The notes: generated by a model not told the origin, from the letters alone. Positions 7,723 through 17,069 are shown, counted from the first letter of the stretch. The stretch: 64,000 nucleotides of DNA from Haladaptatus salinisoli (GCF_020614375.1 NZ_CP085331.1:124001-188000), one strand, 5' to 3'. Numbers and translations are program-made.

Positions 7723-9375
7723 TCAGGCTAGTTCGTCAACTTTGCTTCGTTCTTCTTTCCGAAGTTTCATACGTTGTATTTTCCCTGTTTCCGTTCGAGG
7801 AAGTTCATCAAGAAATTCAATTTCTCGAGGATACTTATACGGTGCGAGTGTGTTCTTGACTCGATTTTGCAGATCTTCAATAAGGATGTTATCAGGATCG
7901 AAATCAGGGGATAGAACGATGAACGCTTTGACGATTTGGCCTCGCTCTGGATCTGGACTGCCTATCACGGCGACCTCACCGACTGCTTCATGTTCCTCAA
8001 GAACCGACTCAACTTCGGGACCAGGAATGTTATAGCCACTGGAGATGATGAGATCATCACGACGTGACTTGTATTCGAAGCGGCCATCCTCCCGCTGAAC
8101 GAAGATATCCCCAGGAAGACTCCAACCATCGTTCACTACCTCATCCTGTTTATCTGGCCGGTTCCAATAGGTCATCCCGGTTGGACCGCGAACCGCTAAC
8201 AAGCCTGGCGTCCCCCGTGGAACCTCCTCACCGGTATCCGGATCAATGATCTTACACTCATATCCCGGTACTGGAAATCCAGTGGCGCTTGCGTCAACTT
8301 CGTCCGTTTGGCGATGACTAATGAAAATGTGGAGCATTTCCGTCGTTCCGATTCCATCGTAAATCTCGATACCATATTCCTCCTGAATCTGCTCAAATGT
8401 ATTCGGAGTTAGCGGTTCGCCGGCACTTACTCCGAGTCTGAGCGATGAAACGTCGTACTTCTCAGGGCCCTCAGGATGCTTAGATAGAAGTTGGTTATAC
8501 GCAGTTGGGATCGAACAAAAGATGGTAATACCATGGTTCTCGATAGCTTCTAAGAGCGTCTTTGGAGTAGCGTTTTCAACAAGACTGGTACTCGCACCGA
8601 ATCGAAGTGGGAATGTCACAAGGTCACCATATCCATAGGCAAATGGGAGCGGTGGATTGCCGCCAAAGACATCTTCCTCCGTGGGGGAAAGACAATACCG
8701 TGCGTACGTATCGGCCGTTGCGAGTACCTGTCTATGGGTATGAATTGCCCCTTTCGGTCGACCGGTAGTGCCACTGGTGTAGAGCATGAGCGCGAGATCG
8801 TCGCAATGCGTATCATATGCGCTAAGCTCAGGAGAGGCGTCCTCCATCAAATTATCATAGCTATGAAAATCGTGATCAATATCAGTTCGCTCTGCAACTA
8901 CAATTTCCTCAAGCGTCTTGAGATCGTCTGTTGTCTGTTCAATCTCGTTCAGCAGATCATCATATACGATGACCGCCGTCGCTTCAGCATCGTTGATAAT
9001 GTACGTAAGCTCCTTCGCTCTAAGGAGTTTCATCGAGGGGAGGGCTACTGCCCCAATCTTCTGTGTGGCCAGGCAGGAGACGATCGCTTCTGGTCGGTTC
9101 GTAAACCGGATTACAACTCTATCTCCTGGCTCGATACCCAAGTTTAGAAGAGAATTCCCCAGTCGATTAATTCGCTCTTGGAGTTCTTTATATGTAATCG
9201 TCTCATCTTCAAAGTAGATTGCAATATTATCCCCATGTCCTTCTTCCACATGTCGATCCACCAGTTCCGTTGCGGCGTTTATCTGCTTGGGGTAGTGAAC
9301 TTCGGGTACCGCATGTACCAAGTCTGGACTGTCGGTCTCATCCGGTAGGTACGCCTGTGGGATATTGTCTTGCAT
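7723..9375 (-). CDS. Acyl-CoA ligase, aromatic-acid type (ANL superfamily)
   Basis: A 550-residue AMP-forming CoA ligase. Seen: the ATP-binding P-loop YTSGTTGRPKGAIHTHRQ, the adenylation motif YDGIGTTEMLHIF, the hinge region VNDGWSLPGDIFVQREDG with YKSRRDDLIISSGYNI, and the C-terminal catalytic Lys in RTETGKIQRMKLR. Sequence style resembles benzoate / 2-aminobenzoate-CoA ligases more than PaaK, which is shorter. It would activate an aromatic or branched acid to its CoA thioester in the cytosol. It is the first of a minus-strand series of CoA genes only by orientation; a TATA-like AACTATAATC lies about 22 nt upstream. Confidence 0.9.
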   Translation of the reverse strand: MQDNIPQAYLPDETDSPDLVHAVPEVHYPKQINAATELVDRHVEEGHGDNIAIYFEDETITYKELQERINRLGNSLLNLGIEPGDRVVIRFTNRPEAIVSCLATQKIGAVALPSMKLLRAKELTYIINDAEATAVIVYDDLLNEIEQTTDDLKTLEEIVVAERTDIDHDFHSYDNLMEDASPELSAYDTHCDDLALMLYTSGTTGRPKGAIHTHRQVLATADTYARYCLSPTEEDVFGGNPPLPFAYGYGDLVTFPLRFGASTSLVENATPKTLLEAIENHGITIFCSIPTAYNQLLSKHPEGPEKYDVSSLRLGVSAGEPLTPNTFEQIQEEYGIEIYDGIGTTEMLHIFISHRQTDEVDASATGFPVPGYECKIIDPDTGEEVPRGTPGLLAVRGPTGMTYWNRPDKQDEVVNDGWSLPGDIFVQREDGRFEYKSRRDDLIISSGYNIPGPEVESVLEEHEAVGEVAVIGSPDPERGQIVKAFIVLSPDFDPDNILIEDLQNRVKNTLAPYKYPREIEFLDELPRTETGKIQRMKLRKEERSKVDELA

Positions 9376-9450
9376 AGCGCCAGGTGATTGATTATAGTTT
9401 CAGGGCAAATAACTTGTGGTTAGAACCGGGGGTCGGTTCCAAGAAAACAA

Positions 9451-10230
9451 CTATTGAGTCCAAAATCCTTCAGGATCGAATTTGCGAATTAGCGATAGCT
9501 CTCTCCCCGTTGGCTCAGATGTCTCCTCAACCTTCCCCTGCCCAATATCGCCTATCGTCTGCAGTTCCCAAGGAAAGTCGGCTTGCACTTCGTTAACCGA
9601 CACGCCTGGATGCGTCGTCTTAAGAAAGAGTTCGCCGTTGTAGAAACCGAACGTCGCCTTTGTAGTGACTAGTGCGTCTGGGCCCCCACCTGTTACGTCG
9701 TTCTCAGTCCGCCATTCTTCACTCTCTCCGTATCCAGGGCTAGTATTATAGTGGACATCCTCAACGAATCGGCGAGATTCATGTGCCATCAGGATTACTG
9801 TTCGGCCAGCCATATTCGCAATATCACAGGCACCGCTGCTTCCCGGAAGACGAATTTCTCGCTCATCAGCCTGTACTCGTGTCGTATTTAAGTTTCCACG
9901 TCGATCAATCTCTGCAACGCCGAGGAATCCAATATCAACATCACCTCGTTGTAATCGGCTCATGGTGTCGATCATATCCGTTGTCGAGACGGCGCAATTG
10001 AGGTTTGGGAGATCATACATTGTATGAATAAATCCATCTGCCGGATCATCTCGTACAACACCACTTTCAAAAACTGAGAGTGCATTCGGCGCATGGGTAC
10101 TAACGGCAAGCTGGAATGCAATCAACGGGAGACGCATTCCGACAAATGCCACGTCTCCATCTTCAATCCCCCGCGCCGCAGCGCTCACCATCAGTTCTCG
10201 GTCAGTATATTCGTGATTGTCATTGGCCAT
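9451..10230 (-). CDS. CoA-transferase subunit B (GctB-like)
   Basis: A 259-residue family I CoA-transferase beta subunit. Seen: the catalytic-Glu region SVFESGVV (Glu about 55), the VDIGFLGVAEIDRRGNLN segment and LPGSSGACDIANMA, which is the typical GSGG/GCAD-like loop. With subunit A it would move CoA between carboxylates, as in glutaconate or 3-oxoadipate CoA-transferases; the sterol-ring hydrolase pair IpdAB has the same architecture and is an alternative. The start overlaps the end of the A-subunit frame by 11 bp, so the two were built as one operon. Its partner is interrupted by a stop codon (see upstream entry). Confidence 0.85.
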   Translation of the reverse strand: MANDNHEYTDRELMVSAAARGIEDGDVAFVGMRLPLIAFQLAVSTHAPNALSVFESGVVRDDPADGFIHTMYDLPNLNCAVSTTDMIDTMSRLQRGDVDIGFLGVAEIDRRGNLNTTRVQADEREIRLPGSSGACDIANMAGRTVILMAHESRRFVEDVHYNTSPGYGESEEWRTENDVTGGGPDALVTTKATFGFYNGELFLKTTHPGVSVNEVQADFPWELQTIGDIGQGKVEETSEPTGRELSLIRKFDPEGFWTQ

Positions 10231-11110
10231 AATTCACCTCTGCGGCAGAACAATCGATGGACAATGAGAGATCTGCGTCTACCTTCTCATAGTATTCTGC
10301 ACGCGAATCAACATCGTACACCCACTCTGTGACCCATTCCTCATACGCCGAGGAACTTTCGGTCCACTTGTAGTAGTCAAGGAAGTACTGGTTGTCACGG
10401 TTATAGTAGCCAGCTACCGGTGACGGATGAGCTCCGTGTGGCACCTCGACGACAGCGGTCACTTGGTCGCGAGTGATGCTGGTTCTGCTTGGGTCACTCT
10501 TGATCACCGATGGCTCGACGATTTCTTCAGTGGTCAAGATCACGCGATCTGCTGCCTCGATAGCAGGATGAGTAATTCCAGTGTTGCCCCAGAAGTGGGC
10601 GTCGCCATATGGATCAGCTCGTTGTACATGAACAATTGCCCAATCAGGGGCGATCGCCGGAATGAGAACTACGGAATCCCCTGCGAAGGGATCTTCGGTT
10701 TCAATGAACTGATTGCTTTCTTTGAGAATGTCGCTCCCCAATAATGATCGTGTTGGAAGATAAGGCACACCCATCCCTGCCGCCTTTAGCGCGAGTGCAA
10801 TGCTGAAATTTGAATGGTTCTTGACTGTGAGTTTGTCGCTCTCGACTGCTCGTCGGAAACAATGGCCAGTGCCTGTACTTACATTCCCAATCCATGCCGC
10901 CCGAATCTGTTCTACTAACCCAGCCCCAATTAGCTGGTCGAAGAGTACATCACTGATTGGGCCAATCAATGTGAGGTTCGGCGTTTCCTACCGAATTAGC
11001 TCATGTCCAGCGGCAAAAGGTATTGCATGTTCCAGCGCCAATCCTAGGGCAACAGAGCTGCCGGCCCTAATATTAGCAATAGCATCGTGCATGCTGGCTA
11101 TCTTATCCAT
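10220..11110 (-). pseudogene. CoA-transferase subunit A (GctA-like), interrupted by in-frame TAG
   Basis: Reading from the ATG at 11110 gives 40 residues of the expected N-terminus (MDKIASMHDAIANIRAGSSV ending GHELIR), then a TAG at 10988-10990, and then the same frame continues as ETPNLTLIGPISDV with another 255 residues. The downstream part has the family landmarks FRRAVESDKL, VPYLPTRSLLGSD and VIVEVPHG-like TAVVEVPHGAHPSPV. Total length without the stop would be 296, the normal size. Family members usually have Gln at this place (LIRQG...), so CAG to TAG is a likely origin. Either a fresh pseudogene, a sequencing error, or internal initiation from the TTG at 10969. Confidence 0.85.
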
Positions 11111-11388
11111 TGACATACGCGGTTTATTACTCGACAATCATATGTAAATCCCTCCGCTGCTGAATCTGTGGGAGACTCTTCGGTTTGCGATTGCTCTTTT
11201 TTCAAAGGAGTTTATGCACTTTGCGTACGAAGGGCCAAAAACCAGCATAGAATTCAACCAAGTCCGGAAAAAACGGTTGGCCGCGATAATACAATACTGA
11301 GGTTATCCAATACAAGAGGAACTCCAGGTTTGCTAAAGATCTATTCTGACACTATGTAGTAGGAGGTCCACCCGCAGAAGATGAGTGT

Positions 11389-12231
11389 TTATGCCATAAA
11401 GGGCGTGAGCATCGACTTATCAAACGGTACAGGGGTACCCGACCGATTATAACAGCCGTATTCGGTGATACCTTTAATGTTGGTTTGACCATTGCTGGAC
11501 AACTCATGGGCAACGCGAATCGTTTCACGTTCGACCGCTAGTACGTCACATGTAACAGTTAGTGTCGACTCGAACTGCACGGGCGCCTTGAATTCCCAGT
11601 TCCAGTTGCGAATGTGATACGGCTGTTTTTCCCCCTGTAATTCGGTAATGCTCATTCCTTGTTCACTGAGGTATTCTTCAAGGGCAATATCTGCAAACCG
11701 TGGATATTCTTCGAAATACGCTAACTCCGCCCCCTCGATAAAGGGACTACGAATCGGGAATGTCGATGAAAACGTCGGTAGGTTTTTGATTCCACTGGTT
11801 TCCGTACTTGGACCAACCGTAGGATTGCAATCCACACAAGCGTCAATAAAGGCCGAGCGAACCACTTCGGGAAGTGGTAATGCAGTTCCAGTTGGCGAAA
11901 TAGTTACATGGGTCATTTGTGCTGTTGCCAGACTTTCACCGTCACTGTCTACCATCGTGTATACCAGTTCCACGCTTGTGTCCCCGACGCTCCGTGGGAC
12001 TGTTTCGACAGAAATGGTGTCCCCCACGGTGGGATAGCGCTCGACCGAGGTGCTAACGACCACTGGTGCATAAGGAATACCGTCGGCATCAAGGATTTCT
12101 TCAAAGGGGTAGTCAAACGCCATGGCTACTTCCTGGGTGGAAATTAACTGCCAATCGAAGAACTTCGCGCCGTGAACAAGCGGCCCAGCAAGCTCACCAA
12201 AGCGTACTCGGTGGTTGGTAATAGTTTGCAT
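11389..12231 (-). CDS. Double-hotdog acyl-CoA thioesterase-like protein
   Basis: A 280-residue protein made of two 4HBT-type hotdog domains. The first (about 1-115) has FGELAGPLVHGAKFFDWQL, a long helix, then VVSTSVERYPTVGDTISVET and ATAQMTHVTI; the second (about 150-280) has FPIRSPFIEGAELAYFEEY, a helix, and FESTLTVTCDVLAVE. Such proteins hydrolyse acyl- or aroyl-CoA thioesters; the substrate is unknown. It belongs with the CoA ligase and CoA transferase on the same strand. A TATA-like CTATACTTTAG about 32 nt before the ATG (12258-12268) supports a leaderless start at 12231. Confidence 0.72.
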   Translation of the reverse strand: MQTITNHRVRFGELAGPLVHGAKFFDWQLISTQEVAMAFDYPFEEILDADGIPYAPVVVSTSVERYPTVGDTISVETVPRSVGDTSVELVYTMVDSDGESLATAQMTHVTISPTGTALPLPEVVRSAFIDACVDCNPTVGPSTETSGIKNLPTFSSTFPIRSPFIEGAELAYFEEYPRFADIALEEYLSEQGMSITELQGEKQPYHIRNWNWEFKAPVQFESTLTVTCDVLAVERETIRVAHELSSNGQTNIKGITEYGCYNRSGTPVPFDKSMLTPFMA

Positions 12232-12480
12232 ATCACTTCAGTACCTCATCTGGCACTACTAAAGTATAGAAAACGGCAAACAATACGAGGTCGTCCCTAA
12301 GCATACGCTTGCGGTCTGCACTGCAGCATTGGTCAATAGTTGATCAGTAGCGAAAGAGCGGTTTTCGTGGATACTACAAGATGACGATAGAGAACTCGTC
12401 TTTAGTGTTGATTGAGAGCCTTGATGCCTTTATCTGTGATATTGTCTCGAAGTGAGATAGATTACCGGTCGACACCACAG

Positions 12481-12490
12481 AATCATATAG
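12481..12490 (+). promoter_or_regulatory. TATA box for the crotonase at 12512
   Basis: AATCATATAG is centred about 26 nt before the ATG at 12512, which fits leaderless initiation. An AAGGAG stretch also lies just before the ATG, so translation could use either mode. Confidence 0.45.
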
Positions 12491-12511
12491 GGTGAGTACG
12501 GAATAAGGAGT

Positions 12512-13288
12512 ATGCAGTTTGAAACGCTCGACCTAACAATCTCGGATGGAGTTGCAACAGTCCAATTAGATAACGAACCAGTGAATACAATCAGTCAACA
12601 AGTTCGCCACGAGTTGGCAGATGTATTAGAAGTCCTTCGGGAAGACCGAATACGAGTGGTGGTGTTTTTAGGAGCTGGGGATGTGTTCTCCGTCGGTGCT
12701 GATATAGGATTATTTGAAGAAGCCCAAGAATGGACAACACAAGAGTTCCGGTCGAACTCGCGGATTCTTGGTCGTGTTTTTGATGGGTTAGAACAACTTG
12801 AAAAACCAGTCATTGCAGCCATCAATGGCACCTGCGTCGGCGGCGGACTTGAACTCGCATTGGCATGTGACGTTCGAATCGCATCGCCTGACGCTACTCT
12901 TGGCTTTCCCGAACATAATATCGGTCTCATTCCTGGACTTGGTGGATGTTCTCGCTTTGTTCAGCTCGTTGGGCCTGGAAAAGCAAAAGATCTTATTTTC
13001 ACCGGAGAACTGTTCGATGGAGAACAAGCATTTGAGTTAGGTGTTATTGAGCGAATTGCGGAGGACCCAGCTCATGCCGCTCAAGAATATGCACACGATC
13101 TTCTCCAGCAACCACCACAGGCCCTCGGATTAGCTAAGCGTGTCATCGATACTGCTTGGAACCAAGACACTCAAACAGCAAGTTTACTCGAGTCGCTAGC
13201 TCAGAGCACTCTTCTGGAAACACAGGATCATAAGGAAGGAATAGAAGCGTTTCGAGAAAAGCGAGATCCCGATTTTAGTGGTAATTAG
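12512..13288 (+). CDS. Enoyl-CoA hydratase/isomerase (crotonase family)
   Basis: A 258-residue crotonase of standard length. Seen: VFSVGADIGLFEEA (first oxyanion strand), GTCVGGGLELALACDVRI with the first Glu, FPEHNIGLIPGLGGCSRF with the second Glu, and the C-terminal helix ending FREKRDPDFSGN. Both catalytic acids of hydratases are present, so water addition to an enoyl-CoA is plausible. It differs clearly from the crotonase at 2258, so it is not a recent duplicate. It stands between the hotdog protein and a SatP-like transporter and likely serves the same acyl-CoA route. Confidence 0.9.
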   Translation: MQFETLDLTISDGVATVQLDNEPVNTISQQVRHELADVLEVLREDRIRVVVFLGAGDVFSVGADIGLFEEAQEWTTQEFRSNSRILGRVFDGLEQLEKPVIAAINGTCVGGGLELALACDVRIASPDATLGFPEHNIGLIPGLGGCSRFVQLVGPGKAKDLIFTGELFDGEQAFELGVIERIAEDPAHAAQEYAHDLLQQPPQALGLAKRVIDTAWNQDTQTASLLESLAQSTLLETQDHKEGIEAFREKRDPDFSGN

Positions 13289-13459
13289 GCAAGATCGGTC
13301 GGTGTTTCTTTGTTCGAATTATAAACGAAATATAACGCCGTTAGTAGTAATGTGATAAACTGGGGATTATCCTGTATTGCTATGATAGCATTCTGGTGAA
13401 AATAACCGAAGCCATAACACATATATTCAGTTGTTATCAATCATGGGGTGTGTTGGACC

Positions 13460-14044
13460 ATGGCACAAGATAAATCAGTCAATCCTGGAATCTTCCCCCT
13501 ACTACTGTTCGGTTATTCACTTGCCGTTTTAGGGGCTAAACTCTTGATAGTACCTGACGCAGCAGGCGCATTAGTATTCGCTATCTTCATAGCGGCAGTA
13601 GGTGAAAGTATTGGCGGTCTATGGGAAATTTCGCAAGGCAAAACCTATATTGGTTCAGTAGTCGCAACATTTGGAATCTGGTTGTTCGGTCTCTTTATGC
13701 TTGAAACGGTAGGTCATGTATTGCATTTAGTGACGCCGCAGGCAATGGCAACCTACTTCCTTGCCCTTCTTATTCCAATTGTACTCCTGGGATACCCAGC
13801 CTTTAAAAATCAAATGGGGTGGCAGATTCAAGGAGCGTTCATATCCTTGTTTCTACTAGTATTGTTTGCCGGTATAAACTTTATACTCTCGAATGCTACT
13901 CTCAATATTGCTGCTGGCGCTTCTGCATGGCTATCAGCGCTATGCATTTGGTGGCTTGCCGCGGAAGATATATCGAAAATTAGTATGGGAACAGAGATAG
14001 AAAAAACACCCTCAAAAATGGTTGATACACAGCAACCAGAGTAA
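13460..14044 (+). CDS. SatP/GPR1-FUN34-YaaH-like carboxylate transporter
   Basis: A 194-residue membrane protein with six predicted hydrophobic segments. The first segment NPGIFPLLLFGYSLAVLGAK and the loop GGLWEISQGKTYIGSVVATF match the family pattern NPxPxGL...GxWExxxGNTF of acetate/succinate-proton symporters; the AmiS/UreI channel family is a less likely alternative. It would import a small carboxylate for activation by the CoA genes nearby. The ATG at 13460 is preferred; an in-frame GTG at 13448 is possible. A CATATATT element at 13420-13427 is the likely TATA box. The C-terminal 25 residues are polar. Confidence 0.65.
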   Translation: MAQDKSVNPGIFPLLLFGYSLAVLGAKLLIVPDAAGALVFAIFIAAVGESIGGLWEISQGKTYIGSVVATFGIWLFGLFMLETVGHVLHLVTPQAMATYFLALLIPIVLLGYPAFKNQMGWQIQGAFISLFLLVLFAGINFILSNATLNIAAGASAWLSALCIWWLAAEDISKISMGTEIEKTPSKMVDTQQPE

Positions 14045-14139
14045 ACTGATAATGAACTCACTTGAATAACTACCACAGTAAAGACCTCCTCCCTTTTCCG
14101 TCGATAAGACTTTATCACTTGGTCAGAGTTAGCCAGAAT

Positions 14140-14646
14140 ATGCAAGAATCGATTTTCGGCATGGAGCCAAAAGTAGCTAAGTCTGCATTTGTTCCAAAGA
14201 TGTCGTATTTGATTGGAGATGTTACTGTAGGAGAACGGTCCAGTCTTTGGCCTTTCGTTTGTTTACGTGGTGATGAGAAGAATAATCCAACGACAGTTGG
14301 CGAAGAGTGCAACATACAAGAATTCACGATGCTCCACGGGGCATCGATTGGGGATGAAGTATCCATCGGCCACAATGCAGTTATTGATTATGCAACGGTC
14401 AAGAACCATGCACTTATTGGGATGCAAAGTACAGTACTCCGTGGTGCAACCGTCGAGTCGAATTGCTTAGTCGCGGCGGGAAGCGTCGTCCTGCAGGATC
14501 AAACAATTCCAGAGGGGCACCTAGCATACGGTGTCCCTGCTCAAACACGTCCTTTGACTGAGAACCAGAAACAAGAGATATCGCGAGTTCATCAACATTA
14601 CGTTGACTTCGGTCGGAGTTATAAGGAAACTGGCCGATTTGAATAG
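14140..14646 (+). CDS. Gamma-carbonic anhydrase / PaaY-like hexapeptide-repeat protein
   Basis: A 168-residue left-handed beta-helix protein with imperfect hexapeptide repeats (LIGDVTVGERSSLWPFVCLRG, ASIGDEVSIGHNAVI, VLRGATVESNCLVAAGS). PaaY proteins of this type are thioesterases that rescue Paa pathways, and others are carbonic anhydrases. Of the three usual His zinc ligands, those in MLHGA and GHNAVI are visible, but the third is Asp (VIDYATV instead of VxHG). A TATA-like CTTTATCA lies about 27 nt before the ATG at 14140, so the longer upstream reading (from 14062) is rejected. Confidence 0.8.
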   Translation: MQESIFGMEPKVAKSAFVPKMSYLIGDVTVGERSSLWPFVCLRGDEKNNPTTVGEECNIQEFTMLHGASIGDEVSIGHNAVIDYATVKNHALIGMQSTVLRGATVESNCLVAAGSVVLQDQTIPEGHLAYGVPAQTRPLTENQKQEISRVHQHYVDFGRSYKETGRFE

Positions 14647-14791
14647 TGTCTTGATTTTGAGTTTTATTAGCATTATCGGCGTGCCAGCCGCTGAATCGAT
14701 CTTCTGGGTTTACAGTAAATTCACTTCCAGAGCGATGTTTGACATTGGTCTTGATCTCTATCTCCACCATTATATGCAAAAGAGTCAACGA

Positions 14792-15235
14792 TTATTTGCG
14801 TGAAAAAATGCTCGTTCCACGCCAGAATATTACTTCATCGTCATTTTCGTTTGTTCCCAGCACTTCGATCTCTATGTATCCTCGATCATCGTGTGATTTT
14901 GACGCTGTTTTTTCAGTAATTCTACATTTGACATCCACTGTGTCTCCTGGTTTAACAGAATTTGGCCACCGTATTTCATCAAGGCCGAACGATCCAAGCG
15001 ACGCAGTATCGTTCAAAAACCGGTCCACCAATAAACGCATACACGAGCTCGCGATATACAAGCCATTCGCGATGATGTCATTTTGTAGTGGGTCCACAGA
15101 CACTTCTTCGTCACGGGGGAGTAGTTCTGGGTGCCACTGTTCTGCGAATTCTAATTGTTCCTTTCGTTCGGCCGTAAAACTCCCAAGGTCGTGAACTTCA
15201 CCGACATCAATATCGTCGTAGTAAAATTTCCTCAT
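14792..15235 (-). CDS. MaoC-like dehydratase-domain protein
   Basis: A 147-residue single-hotdog protein starting MRKFYYDDIDVGE, the classic MaoC/R-hydratase N-terminus. Later segments FAEQWHPELLPRD, NDIIANGLYIASSCMRLL and RWPNSVKPGDTVDVKCRITE follow the family order. The Asn/Asp-His pair of R-specific enoyl-CoA hydratases is not clearly intact, so it may be a hydratase or a thioester-binding relative. The ATG at 15235 gives the expected N-terminus; an ATG at 15277 would add 14 residues unlike the family. It is convergent with the hexapeptide protein. Confidence 0.82.
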   Translation of the reverse strand: MRKFYYDDIDVGEVHDLGSFTAERKEQLEFAEQWHPELLPRDEEVSVDPLQNDIIANGLYIASSCMRLLVDRFLNDTASLGSFGLDEIRWPNSVKPGDTVDVKCRITEKTASKSHDDRGYIEIEVLGTNENDDEVIFWRGTSIFSRK

Positions 15236-15355
15236 TAAACTAATATATTGCTCCTCGTTGCCAAAAATCTTGGCCAAACTACCAGTCCGAGTACTCGTTT
15301 GAGATCTTGTAGTCTACTTCAATAGAGGGTACAATCGATTAGAATATGTCATAAA

Positions 15356-16342
15356 TTACTTAATATTATTAAAGAGTTCTTTAAGGCGATGTTTTGTGTC
15401 CGATTTCGTCGCATATGCACCGTTGTCTTCGGTTAGAACACCATTTTTAGTGAGATGATGGAGGTGTGCGTAAGCTTCACCTGGGCCGTGAAGAATGTGA
15501 ACCCCATTAAGATCGCCAAACAGCTCCGCACTGACTGTCCATGCGTCGGCAGCGGTATAGTCATTGAGCACTTCGATGACGCGTTGACTCCGCTCGTGAT
15601 GGTGATTGATGATCTCTTGCGCTCGTGCTGCCGGATCGGTAATGACGTGGCGATGCCCAGGATACGCCCGCTCAAATTCAGCATCTTGAATACGAGAGAG
15701 TGTCGTAAGATACGATTCAAGTGGATGTGATACGCGTACGTCTGCTCCGCCAACATTTGGCGTATAGTGGGGTAATAGTGCATCGCCAGCAAACAACGCC
15801 GTTCCGTCTTCATCTTCGTACGCATAGCTGATATGCCCAGCAGTATGTCCAGGTGTATGGACAACAGTTAGCTGTTGGTCACCGACGGTGATAACATCAC
15901 CGTCAGTGCGCGTGATTAAATCGGCAGGTTCACCACGAAGTTCGTCATGATGTTTAAAGAAGCTAAGCAATTCACGGCGGGCAGTTGTCGGCATCCCCCA
16001 GCGGTCAAAAAATTTGTGTTGCGTTTTGCGGAATTGATCAACCGCCTCTGAATTACGTTCAATGAGTGGTGCATCTGCAGAGTGAGCATGGACGGTTGCC
16101 CCACTTTCACGTTGCAAGGTACCTGCAAGGCCAATATGATCCTCATGCAAGTGCGTCAAGAAGATGTGATCGAGATCAGCCACTGTCAGGCCATGTCCGG
16201 CAAGACCTGTCCGAAGTGCATTTTCTGTTTGTGGTGTTGAGACACCTGTATCAATGAGCGCTATCTCGTCACCGCGGAGCAGATAGGCATTATTCTTTCC
16301 CTCGAACTCTGTATTGCTCAACTGGATTGCGTCGACAATCAC
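15356..16342 (-). CDS. Metallo-beta-lactamase-fold hydrolase with C-terminal winged helix
   Basis: A 328-residue MBL-fold protein. Seen: metal motif FLTHLHEDHIGLAG (His64, His66, Asp68, His69), VVHTPGHTAGHISY, LFAGDALL and the final His in AYPGHRHVI. The C-terminal 75 residues (about 255-328), with LFGDLNGVHILHGPGEAYAHLHHL, form the winged-helix extension seen in LACTB2/BLACT-type enzymes. Such proteins hydrolyse thioesters, esters or nucleic acids; in this setting an acyl-CoA or glutathione-like thioester is plausible but not shown. It is monocistronic on the minus strand. Confidence 0.88.
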   Translation of the reverse strand: MIVDAIQLSNTEFEGKNNAYLLRGDEIALIDTGVSTPQTENALRTGLAGHGLTVADLDHIFLTHLHEDHIGLAGTLQRESGATVHAHSADAPLIERNSEAVDQFRKTQHKFFDRWGMPTTARRELLSFFKHHDELRGEPADLITRTDGDVITVGDQQLTVVHTPGHTAGHISYAYEDEDGTALFAGDALLPHYTPNVGGADVRVSHPLESYLTTLSRIQDAEFERAYPGHRHVITDPAARAQEIINHHHERSQRVIEVLNDYTAADAWTVSAELFGDLNGVHILHGPGEAYAHLHHLTKNGVLTEDNGAYATKSDTKHRLKELFNNIK

Positions 16343-16445
16343 GATTTGAGAGAGGCTTTGCGCAAATATAATAGTCCTGGAACCGGCTAGTGTAGGAAGG
16401 TTATTGTTATTTCCTTATGGGTTTTCTTTTCTAAACACACGACTT

Positions 16446-17069
16446 TTAACGAACTCGATCATGATTTTGGTTAGGAGATTTAGGAGACTGTCCGACTTCA
16501 CACAACGCCTCCGAAACAGATAATTCCTTGATGGGAACCATATTGGAATGAGGATCAAGTAAATGTTCATTAATCGAGATATTCTTTAACACAGGATCTA
16601 ACCACCGAACATCCCGCTGGAATACATGAGTCGGTGCAACGTTAGTCAGAGCCGAACTTGAGCGATATCGACACGGGCCAGTAACAATACCAGGGACCGA
16701 TTTGTTATCAAAATTCGCTAGGATTATCGTTCCTAAACAAAGATCCTCAACAAACCGAATAATTGACCCAGCAACCTTTGCAGCGTAGTGTCGGGGGATG
16801 GGTTCGAGAATTCCATCTGGACGAATCATCATGTCTCGAAGGAACTTCCATTCAAATGTCCCCTCGAAAGGTGCTGTTGCCTTTGTAGCGATTACTTTTT
16901 CAGAGACAATTGTATCATCCGACGTAATCAGTTGCATGCTACTGCTGATACCACCATCTGTTACGGAGATCAGACCGTGTTCCTTCCAAGTCGATTCTAA
17001 AAGTGAGATGTGGTTCCCTTTTCTGTTCAACGGGGTTACTTTGTATATTGAATCACTTTTTGGTTTCAT
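16446..17069 (-). CDS. Uncharacterised protein with Mrr-N/DNA-modification-reader-like segment
   Basis: A 207-residue protein I cannot name with confidence. The central stretch, ILANFDNKSVPGIVTGPCRY followed some residues later by HVFQRDVRWLDPVLK, resembles the small barrel found at the N-terminus of many Mrr-type and other restriction endonucleases (pattern GxVxGxYxY...HxRxVxWL). No nuclease D-ExK motif is obvious, so the effector domain may be absent. It borders the gene graveyard and has a lower GC content than the catabolic genes. Alternative: an unrelated haloarchaeal orphan. Confidence 0.45.
   Translation of the reverse strand: MKPKSDSIYKVTPLNRKGNHISLLESTWKEHGLISVTDGGISSSMQLITSDDTIVSEKVIATKATAPFEGTFEWKFLRDMMIRPDGILEPIPRHYAAKVAGSIIRFVEDLCLGTIILANFDNKSVPGIVTGPCRYRSSSALTNVAPTHVFQRDVRWLDPVLKNISINEHLLDPHSNMVPIKELSVSEALCEVGQSPKSPNQNHDRVR

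Noticed and set aside
10988..10990. In-frame TAG in the CoA transferase as pyrrolysine or other recoding
   Set aside because: The stop positions differ in kind (TAG at a likely Gln site, TAG at a Trp site in the LLM gene, TAA in mobA) and lie among frameshifted pseudogenes, so decay is simpler; no pyl genes are visible.
14062..14139. Longer N-terminus for the hexapeptide protein
   Set aside because: The added 26 residues are unlike the family and a TATA box lies inside this stretch, 27 nt before the ATG at 14140.
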